Shown here: in pieces, positions 11,096 to 22,863 of the stretch | Layout: every line of letters starts with the position of its first letter | How positions within the stretch are numbered: position 1 is the first letter of the stretch | Translations under genes and position numbers: made by a program | Notes under the pieces: model-generated | Database searches by the model: none | Seen by the model: the letters and a program-made list of their open reading frames with translations, nothing else | Told to the model about the DNA's origin: nothing | NCBI GenBank assembly: GCA_033239005.1 | Contig: BSQZ01000109.1 | Location: 248,001 to 312,000, forward strand | Reading direction: 5' to 3' | Length of the DNA stretch: 64,000 nt | Origin: Lamellibrachia satsuma | Taxonomy: Eukaryota > Annelida > Polychaeta > Sabellida > Siboglinidae

Positions 11096-11485
11096 TGTTT
11101 ACCTGGGAATTAGTATTGATGTCTCTGTTTACCTGGGAATTAGTATTGATGTCTCTGTTTACCTGGGAATTAGTATTGATGTCTCTGTTTACCTGGGAAT
11201 TAGTATTGATGTCTCTGTTTACCTGGGAATTAGTATTGCTGTCTCTGTTTACCTGGGAATTAGTATTGATGTCTCTGCTTACCTGGGAATTAGTATTGAT
11301 GTCTCTGTTTACCTGGGAATTAGTATTAATGTCTCTGTTTACCTGGGAATTAGTATTGATGTCTCTGTTTACCTGGGAATTAGTATTGATGTCTCTGTTT
11401 ACCTGGGAATTAGTATTGATGTCTCTGTTTACCTGGTAATTAGTATTGATGTCTCTGTTTACCTGGGAATTAGTATTGATGTCTC
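11096..11485 (-). repeat. 30-bp minisatellite carrying a 5' splice site, 13 copies
   Basis: Read on the minus strand, each unit contains AATTCCCAG|GTAAACAGAG, a consensus-like donor. The first unit overlaps the 3' end of the exon at 11463-11577, so the array is an expansion of that exon/intron junction. Thirteen units have only scattered single-base changes (for example GAT to GCT near 11239 and CTGGGAAT to CTGGTAAT near 11437). The 30-bp unit keeps the frame open through every copy (DINTNSQVNR repeated). Confidence 0.95.
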
Positions 11486-11577
11486 TGTACGTTGTCATGT
11501 TAGACAAGATCATGTTGAAGTCATCCTGCTGCACATCACTGTGCCCAAAGTTGGCATTCCTATCATAAGCTTCAAGT
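11463..11577 (-). CDS. Candidate exon ending in the repeated donor
   Basis: The minus-strand acceptor (GTTTTTTGCAG) precedes 11577 and the first donor (CCCAG|GTAAAC) follows 11463. The exon is 115 bp. Its one well-open frame reads LEAYDRNANFGHSDVQQDDF and NMILSNMTTYRDINTNSQ. I do not recognise the protein. The composition is ordinary and not repeat-like until the last ten residues. Twelve further donors follow at 30-bp steps. Each could extend the exon in frame by ten residues, so the transcript could vary in length. It may be a single exon of a long host gene on the minus strand. Confidence 0.5.
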
Positions 11578-12054
11578 CTGCAAAAAACAAAGTTAAATAT
11601 TAATTAGATTTATTTAACTCTTTGGACTGTGGTAATAGACAACACATGTCAGTGACACTGGTAAAACAACTATAATAAAACGTGCCATTTGTACCACATT
11701 CAAGACAAATATGAGTTTAACAATCAGCTCTTGCCAAACAAATACTGTAAAATAAATTTGGTCATAAATTGTTTATGTATATCCAATCTTTGGAATTAAT
11801 TAAACCATGCAAACCCGTACAAAACATGACACCAGAAAGTAAATTATAATGGCACTGTCACAGCGTCAGTGACAGTCACCAACAACGAAACTTCCTGCAT
11901 TTATCGCCCATTCATATACTAGGCACTTCAAAGAAAAATTAGATATCAAAACATTGGCAATTGATTTAAATGAAAGGTGAAACGTAAAGGAACCAAAAAC
12001 TGCTTATTTTATTAATATATCTTTATTAGATCCAAAGATATTTTAATATTGTAA

Positions 12055-12725
12055 AAATTCGAATGTATGTTTCAAATGGCATAACTTTTTTATTTTTGCA
12101 TATATTTAAATTTTTTTCAGGAGTTGCAAGCACATTAAGTAGGGTCATAAATATGCATAATCCAGTCATGTATCATTAAGAGTAACTCAGTTAATGCAAT
12201 TAATAAGTCAATATTGGCTAATTAATGTGCAAACTCAACAGGCCAACATCTTTTTTATAAAAGGCCATAACTTCCATGAATATAAAGATATTTGTATAAC
12301 TTGTTCAGGGTTTACAAACTCATTAACCAGGGTTATAAATATACATCATGCACTCATTTCAGAACTCAATCGATGCAATTAATAAGTCAATATTCGCTAA
12401 TTAATGCGTAAACTCAACAGGCCGACACGTTTTGATAAAAGGCCATAACTTCCATGATTATGAAGACATCTGTATAATTTGTTCAGGATTTACAAATTCA
12501 TTAAACAGGGTCATAAAATATACACCACACAGTCATTTCATAACACTATTGATGTAATTACTAAGTAAATATTGGCTAATTAATGTGCAAACACAACACC
12601 TTTTTTATGCCAAACTTCCATCATTATGAAGGCATTTGTATAATTTCAAAACACATTAAGTAGGATCATAAATATACATTAGTCATTTATTAATAGTAAT
12701 TCAATTAATAAATCAACAATGACTA
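12055..12725. repeat. Degenerate tandem repeat, about 180 bp, roughly 3.5 copies
   Basis: The motif GCAATTAATAAGTCAATATT at 12195 recurs at 12374 and, diverged, near 12552. TTTACAAACTCATTAA-like and GGCCATAACTTCCATGA words recur with the same spacing. Copies differ by 10-25 percent by eye, so this array is much older than the others. Confidence 0.8.
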
Positions 12726-12945
12726 ATCAGCAATGCTGATTCAGCATGCTATCTCAACAGACCTGGGCTTTCTTTCCCTGCCAAAGAACACGAAAATGGC
12801 AATGTCATTGCATAAATATAACACAATTTATTATATATTCTGACATTTTGTAATTTCCTGCAAGTACAGTTTACGATCATGAAAAGGAACTTACTGTTGT
12901 CCAATCTGCCACTGTAAGTCACAGAAAGGAACTGAAACAGCCGAC

Positions 12946-13099
12946 AATACAGGATGTAAAACAATACAGGATGTAAAACAATACAGGATGTAAAACAATA
13001 CAGGATGTAAAACAATACAGGATGTAAAACAATACAGGATGTAAAACAATACAGGATGTAAAACAATACAGGATGTAAAACAATACAGGATGTAAAACA
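12946..13099. repeat. 17-bp minisatellite, 9 copies
   Basis: Nine perfect units of AATACAGGATGTAAAAC. The array begins about 18 bp after a segment reading VVQSATVSHRKELKQPT. That segment resembles the point in the THAP exon at 13.6 kb (AIVSHQGEQTNDLST) where another array begins. Confidence 0.98.
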
Positions 13100-13641
13100 A
13101 AAGGAGAACCCGGGTGCTGAGAATCAGCGCAGATAAACCGACACGATTTTTCAGCACGCCGCGCGAGCTGCTCAGCAGATTTTGTTGAAGTGCCTAATAT
13201 ATATATTAGTTACAGTGGCTCAAGCTGATTCAGTTGATTGAGTTGTCCGTGCCTGCAACGGTTCTTCTTCTTCCAACAACGAACATAAAAATAAATATTA
13301 GAAATGACAAATATTATAATATTACAGCTGTGTAAAAATTAGCAACAAATTAGCTGGCTGTTTAGAATGCCAACCATCATCAGCAGGACAGACCAGCGGT
13401 CGGCAAGGTACGTTTCATACATAGTACTCAGATGATGTCACGCATCCCACCATACCTGGCAGCCATATCGTGAGTCAAACAAATCAAACAAAAGACATCG
13501 CGACCAGATAATTATAGACTGCAACTATGCCTCACACTTGTTTTGTGAATGGGTGCACGAACAGGTCCGATGATGCAGGGGTGAAAAAAATTTTTTTTTG
13601 CCATTCCTGCCATCGTAAGTCACCAGGGAGAACAGACAAAT

Positions 13642-13883
13642 GATTTGTCAACACAGCGGCGCAGGGCGGCCTGGATTGATTTGTCAACACAGCGCAGGGC
13701 GGCCTGGATTGATTTGTCAACACAGCGGCGCAGGGCGGCCTGGATTGATTTGTCAACACAGCGGCGCAGGGCGGCCTGGATTGATTTGTCAACACAGCGC
13801 AGGGCGGCCTGGATTGATTTGTCAACACAGCGCAGGGCGGCCTGGATTGATTTGTCAACACAGCGGCGCAGGGCGGCCTGGAT
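13642..13883 (+). repeat. Coding minisatellite in THAP exon 1 (36/33 bp, 7 copies)
   Basis: Each unit encodes DLSTQRRRAAWI (36 bp) or DLSTQRRAAWI (33 bp). The single-copy version of this segment is the expected stretch of the THAP finger between the AIP and VCSDHF motifs. Unit lengths run 36, 33, 36, 36, 33, 33 and 35. The 3-bp change is loss of one CGG/GGC, so expansion and contraction both stayed in frame. Confidence 0.95.
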
Positions 13884-14241
13884 AGGGAACATCAACAGGA
13901 AAAAACTCCGTCGAAATACGCAAAAGTCTGCTCCGATCATTTCTTGACAGGTGTGTCCATTATTATTTATTTATTACTATGAATTTATATCTTTCAGAAC
14001 GTACTATAAGCCTAGTTGCTCATAATAGAAATAAGATTCGAAGATTACGATCTTAGCTGGCTTAAGACAGTTAAGTTAAGGGTTAAACCGCCCTGTCAGC
14101 CCCGGCCGACCTGTCATGTCTTACACACAATTAAGCTAGTATATATGCTATTTGTTAACAAGGCCTACATCATAAATGAGAGTTTTATATTGTAGCATTC
14201 TGTTCTATCAGGAAAACCTGCTGACCTCTACAACACATATA

Positions 14242-14780
14242 GATTGGGCTCCATCGGTACTGATGACCGAAGATTGGGCTCCATCTGTACTGATGACCGA
14301 AGATTGGGCTCCATCTGTACTGATGACCGAAGATTGGGCCCATCTGTACTGATGACCAAAGATTGGGCTCCATCTGTACTGATGACCGAAGATTGGGCTC
14401 CATCTGCACTGATGACCAAAGATTGGGCTCCATCTGTACTGATGACCAAAGATTGGGCTCCATCTGTACTGATGACCAAAGATTGGGCTCCATCTGTACT
14501 GATGACCGAAGATTGGGCTCCATCTGTACTGATGACCGAAGATTGGGCTCCATCTGTACTGATGACCGAAGATTGGGCTCCATCTGTACTGATGACCGAA
14601 GATTGGGCTCCATCTGTACTGATGACCAAAGATTGGGCTCCATCTGTACTTATGACCGAAGATTGGGCTCCATCTGTACTGATGACCAAAGATTGGGCTC
14701 CATCTGTACTGATGACTGAAGATTGGGCTCCATCTGTACTGATGACCAAAGATTGGGCTCCATCTGTACTGATGACCGAA
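14242..14780 (+). repeat. Coding minisatellite in THAP exon 2 (30 bp, 18 copies)
   Basis: The unit starts GATTGGGCTCCATCTGTACT and encodes DWAPSVLMTE (or TK). The DWAPS motif follows the GKPADLYNT stretch directly, which is the usual order in this transposase family, so the array is a ten-codon expansion of the real exon. One unit (14332-14360) has lost a base and shifts frame. ACC GAA / ACC AAA variants alternate irregularly. Confidence 0.95.
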
Positions 14781-16171
14781 GAAGAGCGTCAACCAAAAAC
14801 TGATGAACGGTGTGACACAAATATTAAAAGGTAAGTAAAAAATATATTGTGTTTCATGTTAGGCTGTTTCCTGCGACATTATTAATTGTCAATCTTGTTA
14901 TTCCTTCAAGGATTGTTACATGAAGTTATTTGTAACCAATTATAAACCAAGAATATATGTTAGTTTTAGTTGACTGCAATTAAGAAAATAACAGACATAC
15001 ATATTTAGAGTAAGGTAGTCAACAAGATGACAGTAAAGACATATGTTCGTTTAAGCTAAAAGGGAATTTGCAGAGTGAATGTACATCACATATCGGTAAT
15101 AGTGATCAGAAATCAGAAATGAACATTAACTCTGAACTGCAGACGCTTAGAACTGAGAACATGGAACTAAAACAACAGTTGTTACACACCAAAATTACCA
15201 GAGAATCTTTTGAGGGAAACGACAAGAAAGTACAATATATGACCGGGTTGCCAAGTTTCACGACTTTGATAGCTGTGTTTGGTATCATAGAGCCACATCT
15301 GTCAAGTTTATCCAAATTTCAAAAATGAATCCTTGTGTTGATGAAATTAAGATTGAGTACACCAGTACAAGATCTTGCATATCGGTTTGGGGTTTCAAAA
15401 TCCACAGTCTCACAAACTTTTATTTCTACTATACATGTTATGCACGAACGCTTAAAGCAGTTAGTGTACTGGCCTGAACGCGAACAACTCCGCGAAACAA
15501 TGCCTCTTCAGTTCCACCAATGCTTTGGACTTAAGATTGCTATTATAATCGACTGTTTTGAAATATTCATTGAATGTCCTTCCAACCTTATGACTCGCAC
15601 TCAAACTTGGTCACAATACAAGCAGTTTAGCATAATAAAATTAAGTATTTGATTGGCATAACACCACAGGGAAATGTATCTTTCTTATCCAAAGGATGGG
15701 GTGGTAGAACCAGTGATAAACATGTCACCAACAATAGTGGTTTTTTAAATAAATTGCTACCTGGAGACGTTGTACTTGCTGATAGGGGATTTGATATCCA
15801 GGAATCTGTTGGGTTAATGTGTGCCGAGGTTAAAATTCCATCTTTCACCAAGGGAAGGCAACAGCTATCTGCAACAGATGTGGAATCCAGCAAAAATATA
15901 GCGAATGTCAGGATCCACATCGAAAGGGTAATTGGAATAATTCGCAATAAATATACTATCTTACAGGACATAGTACCTGTTGATTACTTAATTACAGATT
16001 CACAGAGCACACCTATCATTGATAAAATTGTAACAGTATGTTGTGCACTGACAAATTGTTGTGAATCTGTTGTAACATTTGATTAAGTCGATTTTGAAAT
16101 AATCCTGTTGATTTTTATGAATTACAACATGCATAAGGTACTTCCAAACAGCACATGATCAATCTGCTTTC

Positions 16172-19100
16172 GAGATTACTGCATACACGACAACCCCCGA
16201 GTAGGGTATGTCTTTACCAGCATGTCACAACTACTACCAATGAATACTCTAAGACTTGTTCTGGTGAGATTACTGCATACACGACAACCCCCGAGTAGGG
16301 TATGTCTTTACCAGCATGTCACAACTACTACCAATGAATACTCTAAGACTTGTTCTGGTGAGATTACTGCATACACGACAACCCCCGAGTAGGGTATGTC
16401 TTTAACAGCATGTCACAACTACTACCAATGAATACTCTAAGACTTGTTCTGGTGAGATTACTGCATACACGACAACCCCCGAGTAGGGTATGTCTTTAAC
16501 AGCATGTCACAACTACTACCAATGAATACTCTAAGACTTGTTCTGGTGAGATTACTGCATACACGACAACCCCCGAGTAGGGTATGTCTTTACCAGCATG
16601 TCACAACTACTACCAATGAATACTCTAAGACTTGTTCTGGTGAGATTACTGCATACACGACAACCCCCGAGTAGGGTATGTCTTTAACAGCATGTCACAA
16701 CTACTACCAATGAATACTCTAAGACTTGTTCTGGTGAGATTACTGCATACACGACAACCCCCGAGTAGGGTATGTCTTTAACAGCATGTCACAACTACTA
16801 CCAATGAATACTCTAAGACTTGTTCTGGTGAGATTACTGCATACACGACAACCCCCGAGTAGGGTATATCTTTAACAGCATGTCACAACTACTACCAATG
16901 AATACTCTAAAACTTGTTCTGGTGAGATTACTGCATACACGACTACCCCCGAGTAGGGTATGTCTTTACCAGCATGTCACAACTACTACCAATGAATACT
17001 CTAAGACTTGTTCTGGTGAGATTACTGCATACACGACAACCCCCGAGTAGGGTATGTCTTTACCAGCATGTCACAACTACTACCAATGAATACTCTAAGA
17101 CTTGTTCTGGTGAGATTACTGCATACACGACAACCCCCGAGTAGGGTATGTCTTTACCAGCATGTCACAACTACTACCAATGAATACTCTAAGACTTGTT
17201 CTGGTGAGATTACTGCATACACGACAACCCCCGAGTAGGGTATGTCTTTAACAGCATGTCACAACTACTACCAATGAATACTCTAAGACTTGTTCTGGTG
17301 AGATTACTGCATACACGACAACCCCCGAGTAGGGTATGTCTTTAACAGCATGTCACAACTACTACCAATGAATACTCTAAGACTTGTTCTGGTGAGATTA
17401 CTGCATACACGACAACCCCCGAGTAAGGTATATCTTTAACAGCATGTCACAACTACTACCAATGAATACTCTAAGACTTGTTCTGGTGAGATTACTGCAT
17501 ACACGACTACCCCCGAGTAGGGTATGTCTTTACCAGCATGTCACAACTACTACCAATGAATACTCTAAGACTTGTTCTGGTGAGATTACTGCATACACGA
17601 CAACCCCCGAGTAGGGTATGTCTTTACCAGCATGTCACAACAACTACCAATGAATACTCTAAGACTTGTTCTGGTGAGATTACTGCATACACGACAACCC
17701 CCGAGTAGGGTATGTCTTTAACAGCATGTCACAACTACTACCAATGAATACTCTAAGACTTGTTCTGGTGAGATTACTGCATACACGACAACCCCCGAGT
17801 AGGGTATGTCTTTAACAGCATGTCACAACTACTACCAATGAATACTCTAAGACTTGTTCTGGTGAGATTACTGCATACACGACAACCCCCGAGTAGGGTA
17901 TATCTTTAACAGCATGTCACAACTACTACCAATGAATACTCTAAGACTTGTTCTGGTGAGATTACTGCATACACGACTACCCCCGAGTAGGGTATGTCTT
18001 TACCAGCATGTCACAACTACTACCAATGAATACTCTAAGACTTGTTCTGGTGAGATTACTGCATACACGACAACCCCCGAGTAGGGTATGTCTTTACCAG
18101 CATGTCACAACTACTACCAATGAATACTCTAAGACTTGTTCTGGTGAGATTACTGCATACACGACAACCCCCGAGTAGGGTATGTCTTTACCAGCATGTC
18201 ACAACTACTACCAATGAATACTCTAAGACTTGTTCTGGTGAGATTACTGCATACACGACAACCCCCGAGTAGGGTATGTCTTTAACAGCATGTCACAACT
18301 ACTACCAATGAATACTCTAAGACTTGTTCTGGTGAGATTACTGCATACACGACTACCCCCGAGTAGGGTATGTCTTTACCAGCATGTCACAACTACTACC
18401 AATGAATACTCTAAGACTTGTTCTGGTGAGATTACTGCATACACGACTACCCCCGAGTAGGGTATGTCTTTACCAGCATGTCACAACTACTACCAATGAA
18501 TACTCTAAGACTTGTTCTGGTGAGATTACTGCATACACGACAACCCCCGAGTAGGGTATGTCTTTACCAGCATGTCACAACTACTACCAATGAATACTCT
18601 AAGACTTGTTCTGGTGAGATTACTGCATACACGACAACCCCCGAGTAGGGTATGTCTTTAACAGCATGTCACAACTACTACCAATGAATACTCTAAGACT
18701 TGTTCTGGTGAGATTACTGCATACACGACAACCCCCGAGTAGGGTATGTCTTTAACAGCATGTCACAACTACTACCAATGAATACTCTAAGATTTGTTCT
18801 GGTGAGATTACTGCATACACGACAACCCCCGAGTAGGGTATGTCTTTAACAGCATGTCACAACTACTACCAATGAATACTCTAAGATTTGTTCTGGTGAG
18901 ATTACTGCATACACGACAACCCCCGAGTAGGGTATGTCTTTAACAGCATGTCACAACTACTACCAATGAATACTCTAAGACTTGTTCTGGTGAGATTACT
19001 GCATACACGACTACCCCCGAGTAGGGTATGTCTTTAACAGCATGTCACAACTACTACCAATGAATACTCTAAGACTTGTTCTGGTGAGATTACTGCATAC

Positions 19101-20586
19101 ACGACAACCCCCGAGTAGGGTATGTCTTTACCAGCATGTCACAACTACTACCAATGAATACTCTAAGACTTGTTCTGGTGAGATTACTGCATACACGACA
19201 ACCCCGAGTAGGGTATGTCTTTACCAGCATGTCACAACTACTACCAATGAATACTCTAAGACTTGTTCTGGTGAGATTACTGCATACACGACAACCCCGA
19301 GTAGGGTATGTCTTTACCAGCATGTCACAACTACTACCAATGAATACTCTAAGACTTGTTCTGGTGAGATTACTGCATACACGACAACCCCGAGTAGGGT
19401 ATGTCTTTAACAGCATGTCACAACTACTACCAATGAATACTCTAAGACTTGTTCTGGTGAGATTACTGCATACACGACAACCCCCGAGTAGGGTATGTCT
19501 TTAACAGCATGTCACAACTACTACCAATGAATACTCTAAGACTTGTTCTGGTGAGATTACTGCATACACGACAACCCCCGAGTAGGGTATGTCTTTAACA
19601 GCATGTCACAACTACTACCAATGAATACTCTAAGACTTGTTCTGGTGAGATTACTGCATACACGACAACCCCCGAGTAGGGTATGTCTTTAACAGCATGT
19701 CACAACTACTACCAATGAATACTCCAAGACTTGTTCTGGTGAGATTACTGCATACACGACAACCCCCGAGTAGGGTATGTCTTTAACAGCATGTCACAAC
19801 TACTACCAATGAATACTCTAAGACTTGTTCTGGTGAGATTACTGCATACACGACAACCCCCGAGTAGGGTATGTCTTTAACAGCATGTCACAACTACTAC
19901 CAATGAATACTCTAAGACTTGTTCTGGTGAGATTACTGCATACACGACAACCCCCAAGTAGGGTATGTCTTTAACAGCATGTCACAACTACTACCAATGA
20001 ATACTCTAAGACTTGTTCTGGTGAGATTACTGCATACACGACAACCCCCGAGTAGGGTATATCTTTAACAGCATGTCACAACTACTACCAATGAATACTC
20101 TAAGACTTGTTCTGGTGAGATTACTGCATACACGACAACCCCCGAGTAGGGTATGTCTTTACCAGCATGTCACAACTACTACCAATGAATACTCTAAGAT
20201 TTGTTCTGGTGAGATTACTGCATACACGACAACCCCCGAGTAGGGTATGTCTTTAACAGCATGTCACAACTACTACCAATGAATACTCTAAGATTTGTTC
20301 TGGTGAGATTACTGCATACACGACAACCCCCGAGTAGGGTATATCTTTAACAGCATGTCACAACTACTACCAATGAATACTCTAAGATTTGTTCTGGTGA
20401 GATTACTGCATACACGACAACCCCCGAGTAGGGTATATCTTTAACAGCATGTCACAACTACTACCAATGAATACTCTAAGATTTGTTCTGGTGAGATTAC
20501 TGCATACACGACAACCCCCGAGTAGGGTATATCTTTAACAGCATGTCACAACTACTACCAATGAATACTCTAAGATTTGTTCTGGT
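16172..20586. repeat. 94-bp satellite, 47 copies
   Basis: The unit begins GAGATTACTGCATACACGAC and includes CCCCCGAGTAGGGTATGTC. Copies are more than 95 percent identical. Diagnostic variants are ACGACT for ACGACA, TTTACC/TTTAAC, TATATC for TATGTC, and GATTT for GACTT. The ACGACT variant occurs at 16941, 17505, 17975, 18351, 18445 and 19009, always whole multiples of 94 apart (6, 5, 4, 1, 6 units). This shows block duplication with changing block length. Three consecutive units near 19199-19392 have lost one C (93 bp). The array separates the 3' ends of the two convergent ISL2EU genes. Confidence 0.98.
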
Positions 20587-20597
20587 GGGATGATAAT

Positions 20598-20749
20598 TGA
20601 TGTGATACAAGACAGATAATTTTAAACACAAATCATGTATAATTGGTAGATACAGAGATGAAGTGCAGTGTTGAGATGTGATACAAGACAGATAATTTTA
20701 AACACAAATCATGTATAATTGGTATATACAGAGATGAAGTGCAGTGTTG
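20598..20749. repeat. 76-bp tandem duplication
   Basis: Two copies of a unit starting GATGTGATACAAGACAGATA at 20598 and 20674, differing at about one base (GGTAGATAC/GGTATATAC), directly after the 94-bp satellite. Confidence 0.95.
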
Positions 20750-20964
20750 AGATTTGATGTGTATTGCATGTACATCGATGAGTATATACAGTTGTCATTA
20801 TGTCACGTGGTTATGCCTATCTTGAATGATTTATCAATTGTTTAGTATTAGCAAGCATGACGATGATGTCATGTTGGAAATAAATATGTTGAGTAATTGA
20901 TTATAATATTACTTCCTTCTTATTGTCTCTCATTTTCTGCAGCACAAAAACAGAAGTACTGAAG

Positions 20965-21310
20965 TAGAAATTTACACCACTTAAGCTGACAGTCACAATT
21001 GTTACAACCAATGTACTTTGTGTCTCACCATACAATGTACTTTGTGTCTCACCATACAATGTACTTTGTGTCTCACCATACAATGTACTTTGTGTCTCAC
21101 CATACAATGTACTTTGTGTCTCACCATACAATGTACTTTGTGTCTCACCATACAATGTACTTTGTGTCTCACCATACAATGTACTTTGTGTCTCATCATA
21201 CAATGTACTTTGTGTCTCACCATACAATGTACTTTGTGTCTCATCATACACTGTCTCAGACACAAAAAAGTTCCTTATCGTCATTCGTCAGAGTTCACTT
21301 CATGTGAATC
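20965..21310 (-). pseudogene. Duplicated PHD-finger segment interrupted by an array
   Basis: On the minus strand both ends of this stretch align with the PHD coding sequence at 21395-21535. AACTCTGACGAATGACGATA...GGAAC matches the ...NDDEELF segment, and AAGTACATTGGTTGTAAC...GACTGTCAGCTTAAGTGG matches KYIGCDNGDCKLKW. Between them lies the 24-bp array. The copy has lost frame by single-base changes. It follows the first PHD directly, so it is either a duplicated second finger of the same protein or a tandem pseudo-copy. Confidence 0.75.
21008..21248 (-). repeat. 24-bp coding-derived minisatellite, 10 copies
   Basis: The unit ACAATGTACTTTGTGTCTCACC (plus further bases to 24) repeats ten times with CACC/CATC variants. 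Its single-copy source is the PHD segment encoding DEN-AKYIG. All six frames stay largely open, which produces several spurious frames of 80-127 codons. Confidence 0.95.
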
Positions 21311-22863
21311 TGTCTTTCTTTTCTTAGAAGAGCTGAACTGAGGCAACATTCTATATTCAGTGCAATACCACTTCCCCTTCGGAACGCGGTTGATGCCCAT
21401 ACACTGAAAGTGACACCACTTCAGCTTACAGTCACCATTGTCGCAGCCAATGTACTTTGCGTTTTCGTCATGCGGTGTCTGACATACACAAAACAGTTCC
21501 TCATCATCATTCACCAGGGTTGACTTACACGTCGATGGTGCGTCTACAGCAGCTAATGTTGCTGGGTGAAGTCTGGAAAAATACTTTCCAACTAGTTCAG
21601 GCAACACAGCACGTTTGAAAAAAGTGCTTGATCGCTTGCAAATCTCTTCCCAAAGATCACATTCTGTCCAAATGACAAAGTCACAAATGTCAACATTGCA
21701 CACAAATAATTATCTGGGTCTGCACTTGATAATAGTACTGGTGTGATTTGCACAGCTGTATCTTACCATCTACATTCTCAAGGCATGTCACCTCTTCCAG
21801 ACAGTCAGCTACCACTTTGTCCCTTACACAATACAGGCATTTTATTTCAATGGTTCCCTTACCACAGCAGTTGCATTCGACTACAGAGTCTGGGGATGCT
21901 CCAATAAATGGATATGCATTGCTGATAAAAAAAACCATACCTCTCCATCTTGAAACTGTCATGGGTTCTCTGCATTTCTCTCTCGTATGATATCAACCCT
22001 TCCTGTTCATGGTCACAGCCCCACTGTGCCGCACTTGTTTTGAAGCGGACCGTTTCTGGGTAGCAGATAGCTTTTATTAAGCTCTTTGCTTGCTTATCCA
22101 CACTCGTCTTACAAACTGCCTTCATCCTAGATACTGTTATGCGCCCAGTGCGAAACCTATGCCACTCTCTGCAATCAGATTGCTGTCTCATCTTTTCTTC
22201 CACAAGTCTTAACTGTTCCAAAGTTGCAGAAACTGAGGCAAGGGTTGTAGTGGAGTCTTGCTTAAGCTTTGAGAATGCTGAACCTAAAAAGAAGAAGCAG
22301 CAGCAATATGAAATATAAAATGCATTTATTGGCATTGACACATCACACAGCATAACAAGTAATTGCACAACAATCTGAATCATTGTGAAATAAAGGATTC
22401 CTTAATGTAATTTTTTTAATAAATAATTCTTTTAAACAAATCAAGTAATTTAAATGAATGGTTAAATAAAAATCAAGTTACGTAATAAATGGATTAAATC
22501 GACAATCAGCTAGCTAGCTAACGTGCATACGCTTGGAGTATCACTGACATAACTGTCATAAGTGCTTAGGCCTTAGCCTTCCTGCCCTTAGTCTAGAGCG
22601 ATATGTTACCTTCGCTGTCACAACTACATGACCATTAACTTCTTGAGCACACGTCCGACACCCAACCACAAATAAATTGGTTGTAGGCTTCCAGCGATTT
22701 GTAGCCTTTTAAGTCGCTCAATGTGTATGTCCTCTTGGTGTAAACACAATAGTTCATGATGTCAGGATACGAAATACCAGGAAGGTTGTCAGGGTCAACA
22801 TTCCAATATTTCTACGGCATTTCGTACGGATCTTCACCGTTAATCAACTCTAATTTGATACCA

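Larger units (their letters stand above)
13527..16086 (+). pseudogene. ISL2EU-like transposase: THAP, coiled coil, DDE_Tnp_4
   Basis: Three exons can be placed. Exon 1 is 13527-13950 (donor ACAG|GTGTGT), exon 2 is 14212-14830 (acceptor TTCTATCAG, donor AAAAG|GTAAGT) and exon 3 is 15074-16086 (acceptor TTTGCAG). Exon 1 carries a THAP zinc finger: MPHTCFVNGCTNRSDD, AIP, AAWI, then in another frame SKYAKVCSDHF. The exon 1/2 join continues FLTG|KPADLYNT. Exon 3 has a coiled coil (LQTLRTENMELKQQLL), a helix-turn-helix (VQDLAYRFGVSKSTVSQTF) and the DDE core: [14 protein letters not shown] and IERVIG supply the acidic triad. It is broken by homopolymer frameshifts near 13580 and 13902, one near 14240, a stop at 15326-15328 and changes near 15645. 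Arrays expand exons 1 and 2. The product would cut and paste its own element. Confidence 0.9.

Noticed and set aside
12749..13157. Membrane-protein-like frame (FYILYCFTSCIVLHPVL) on minus
   Set aside because: Reverse translation of the 17-bp array. The hydrophobic periodicity is an artefact.
16172..20586. CRISPR-like regular repeat array
   Set aside because: Units are contiguous without unique spacers and the DNA is animal. It is a satellite.
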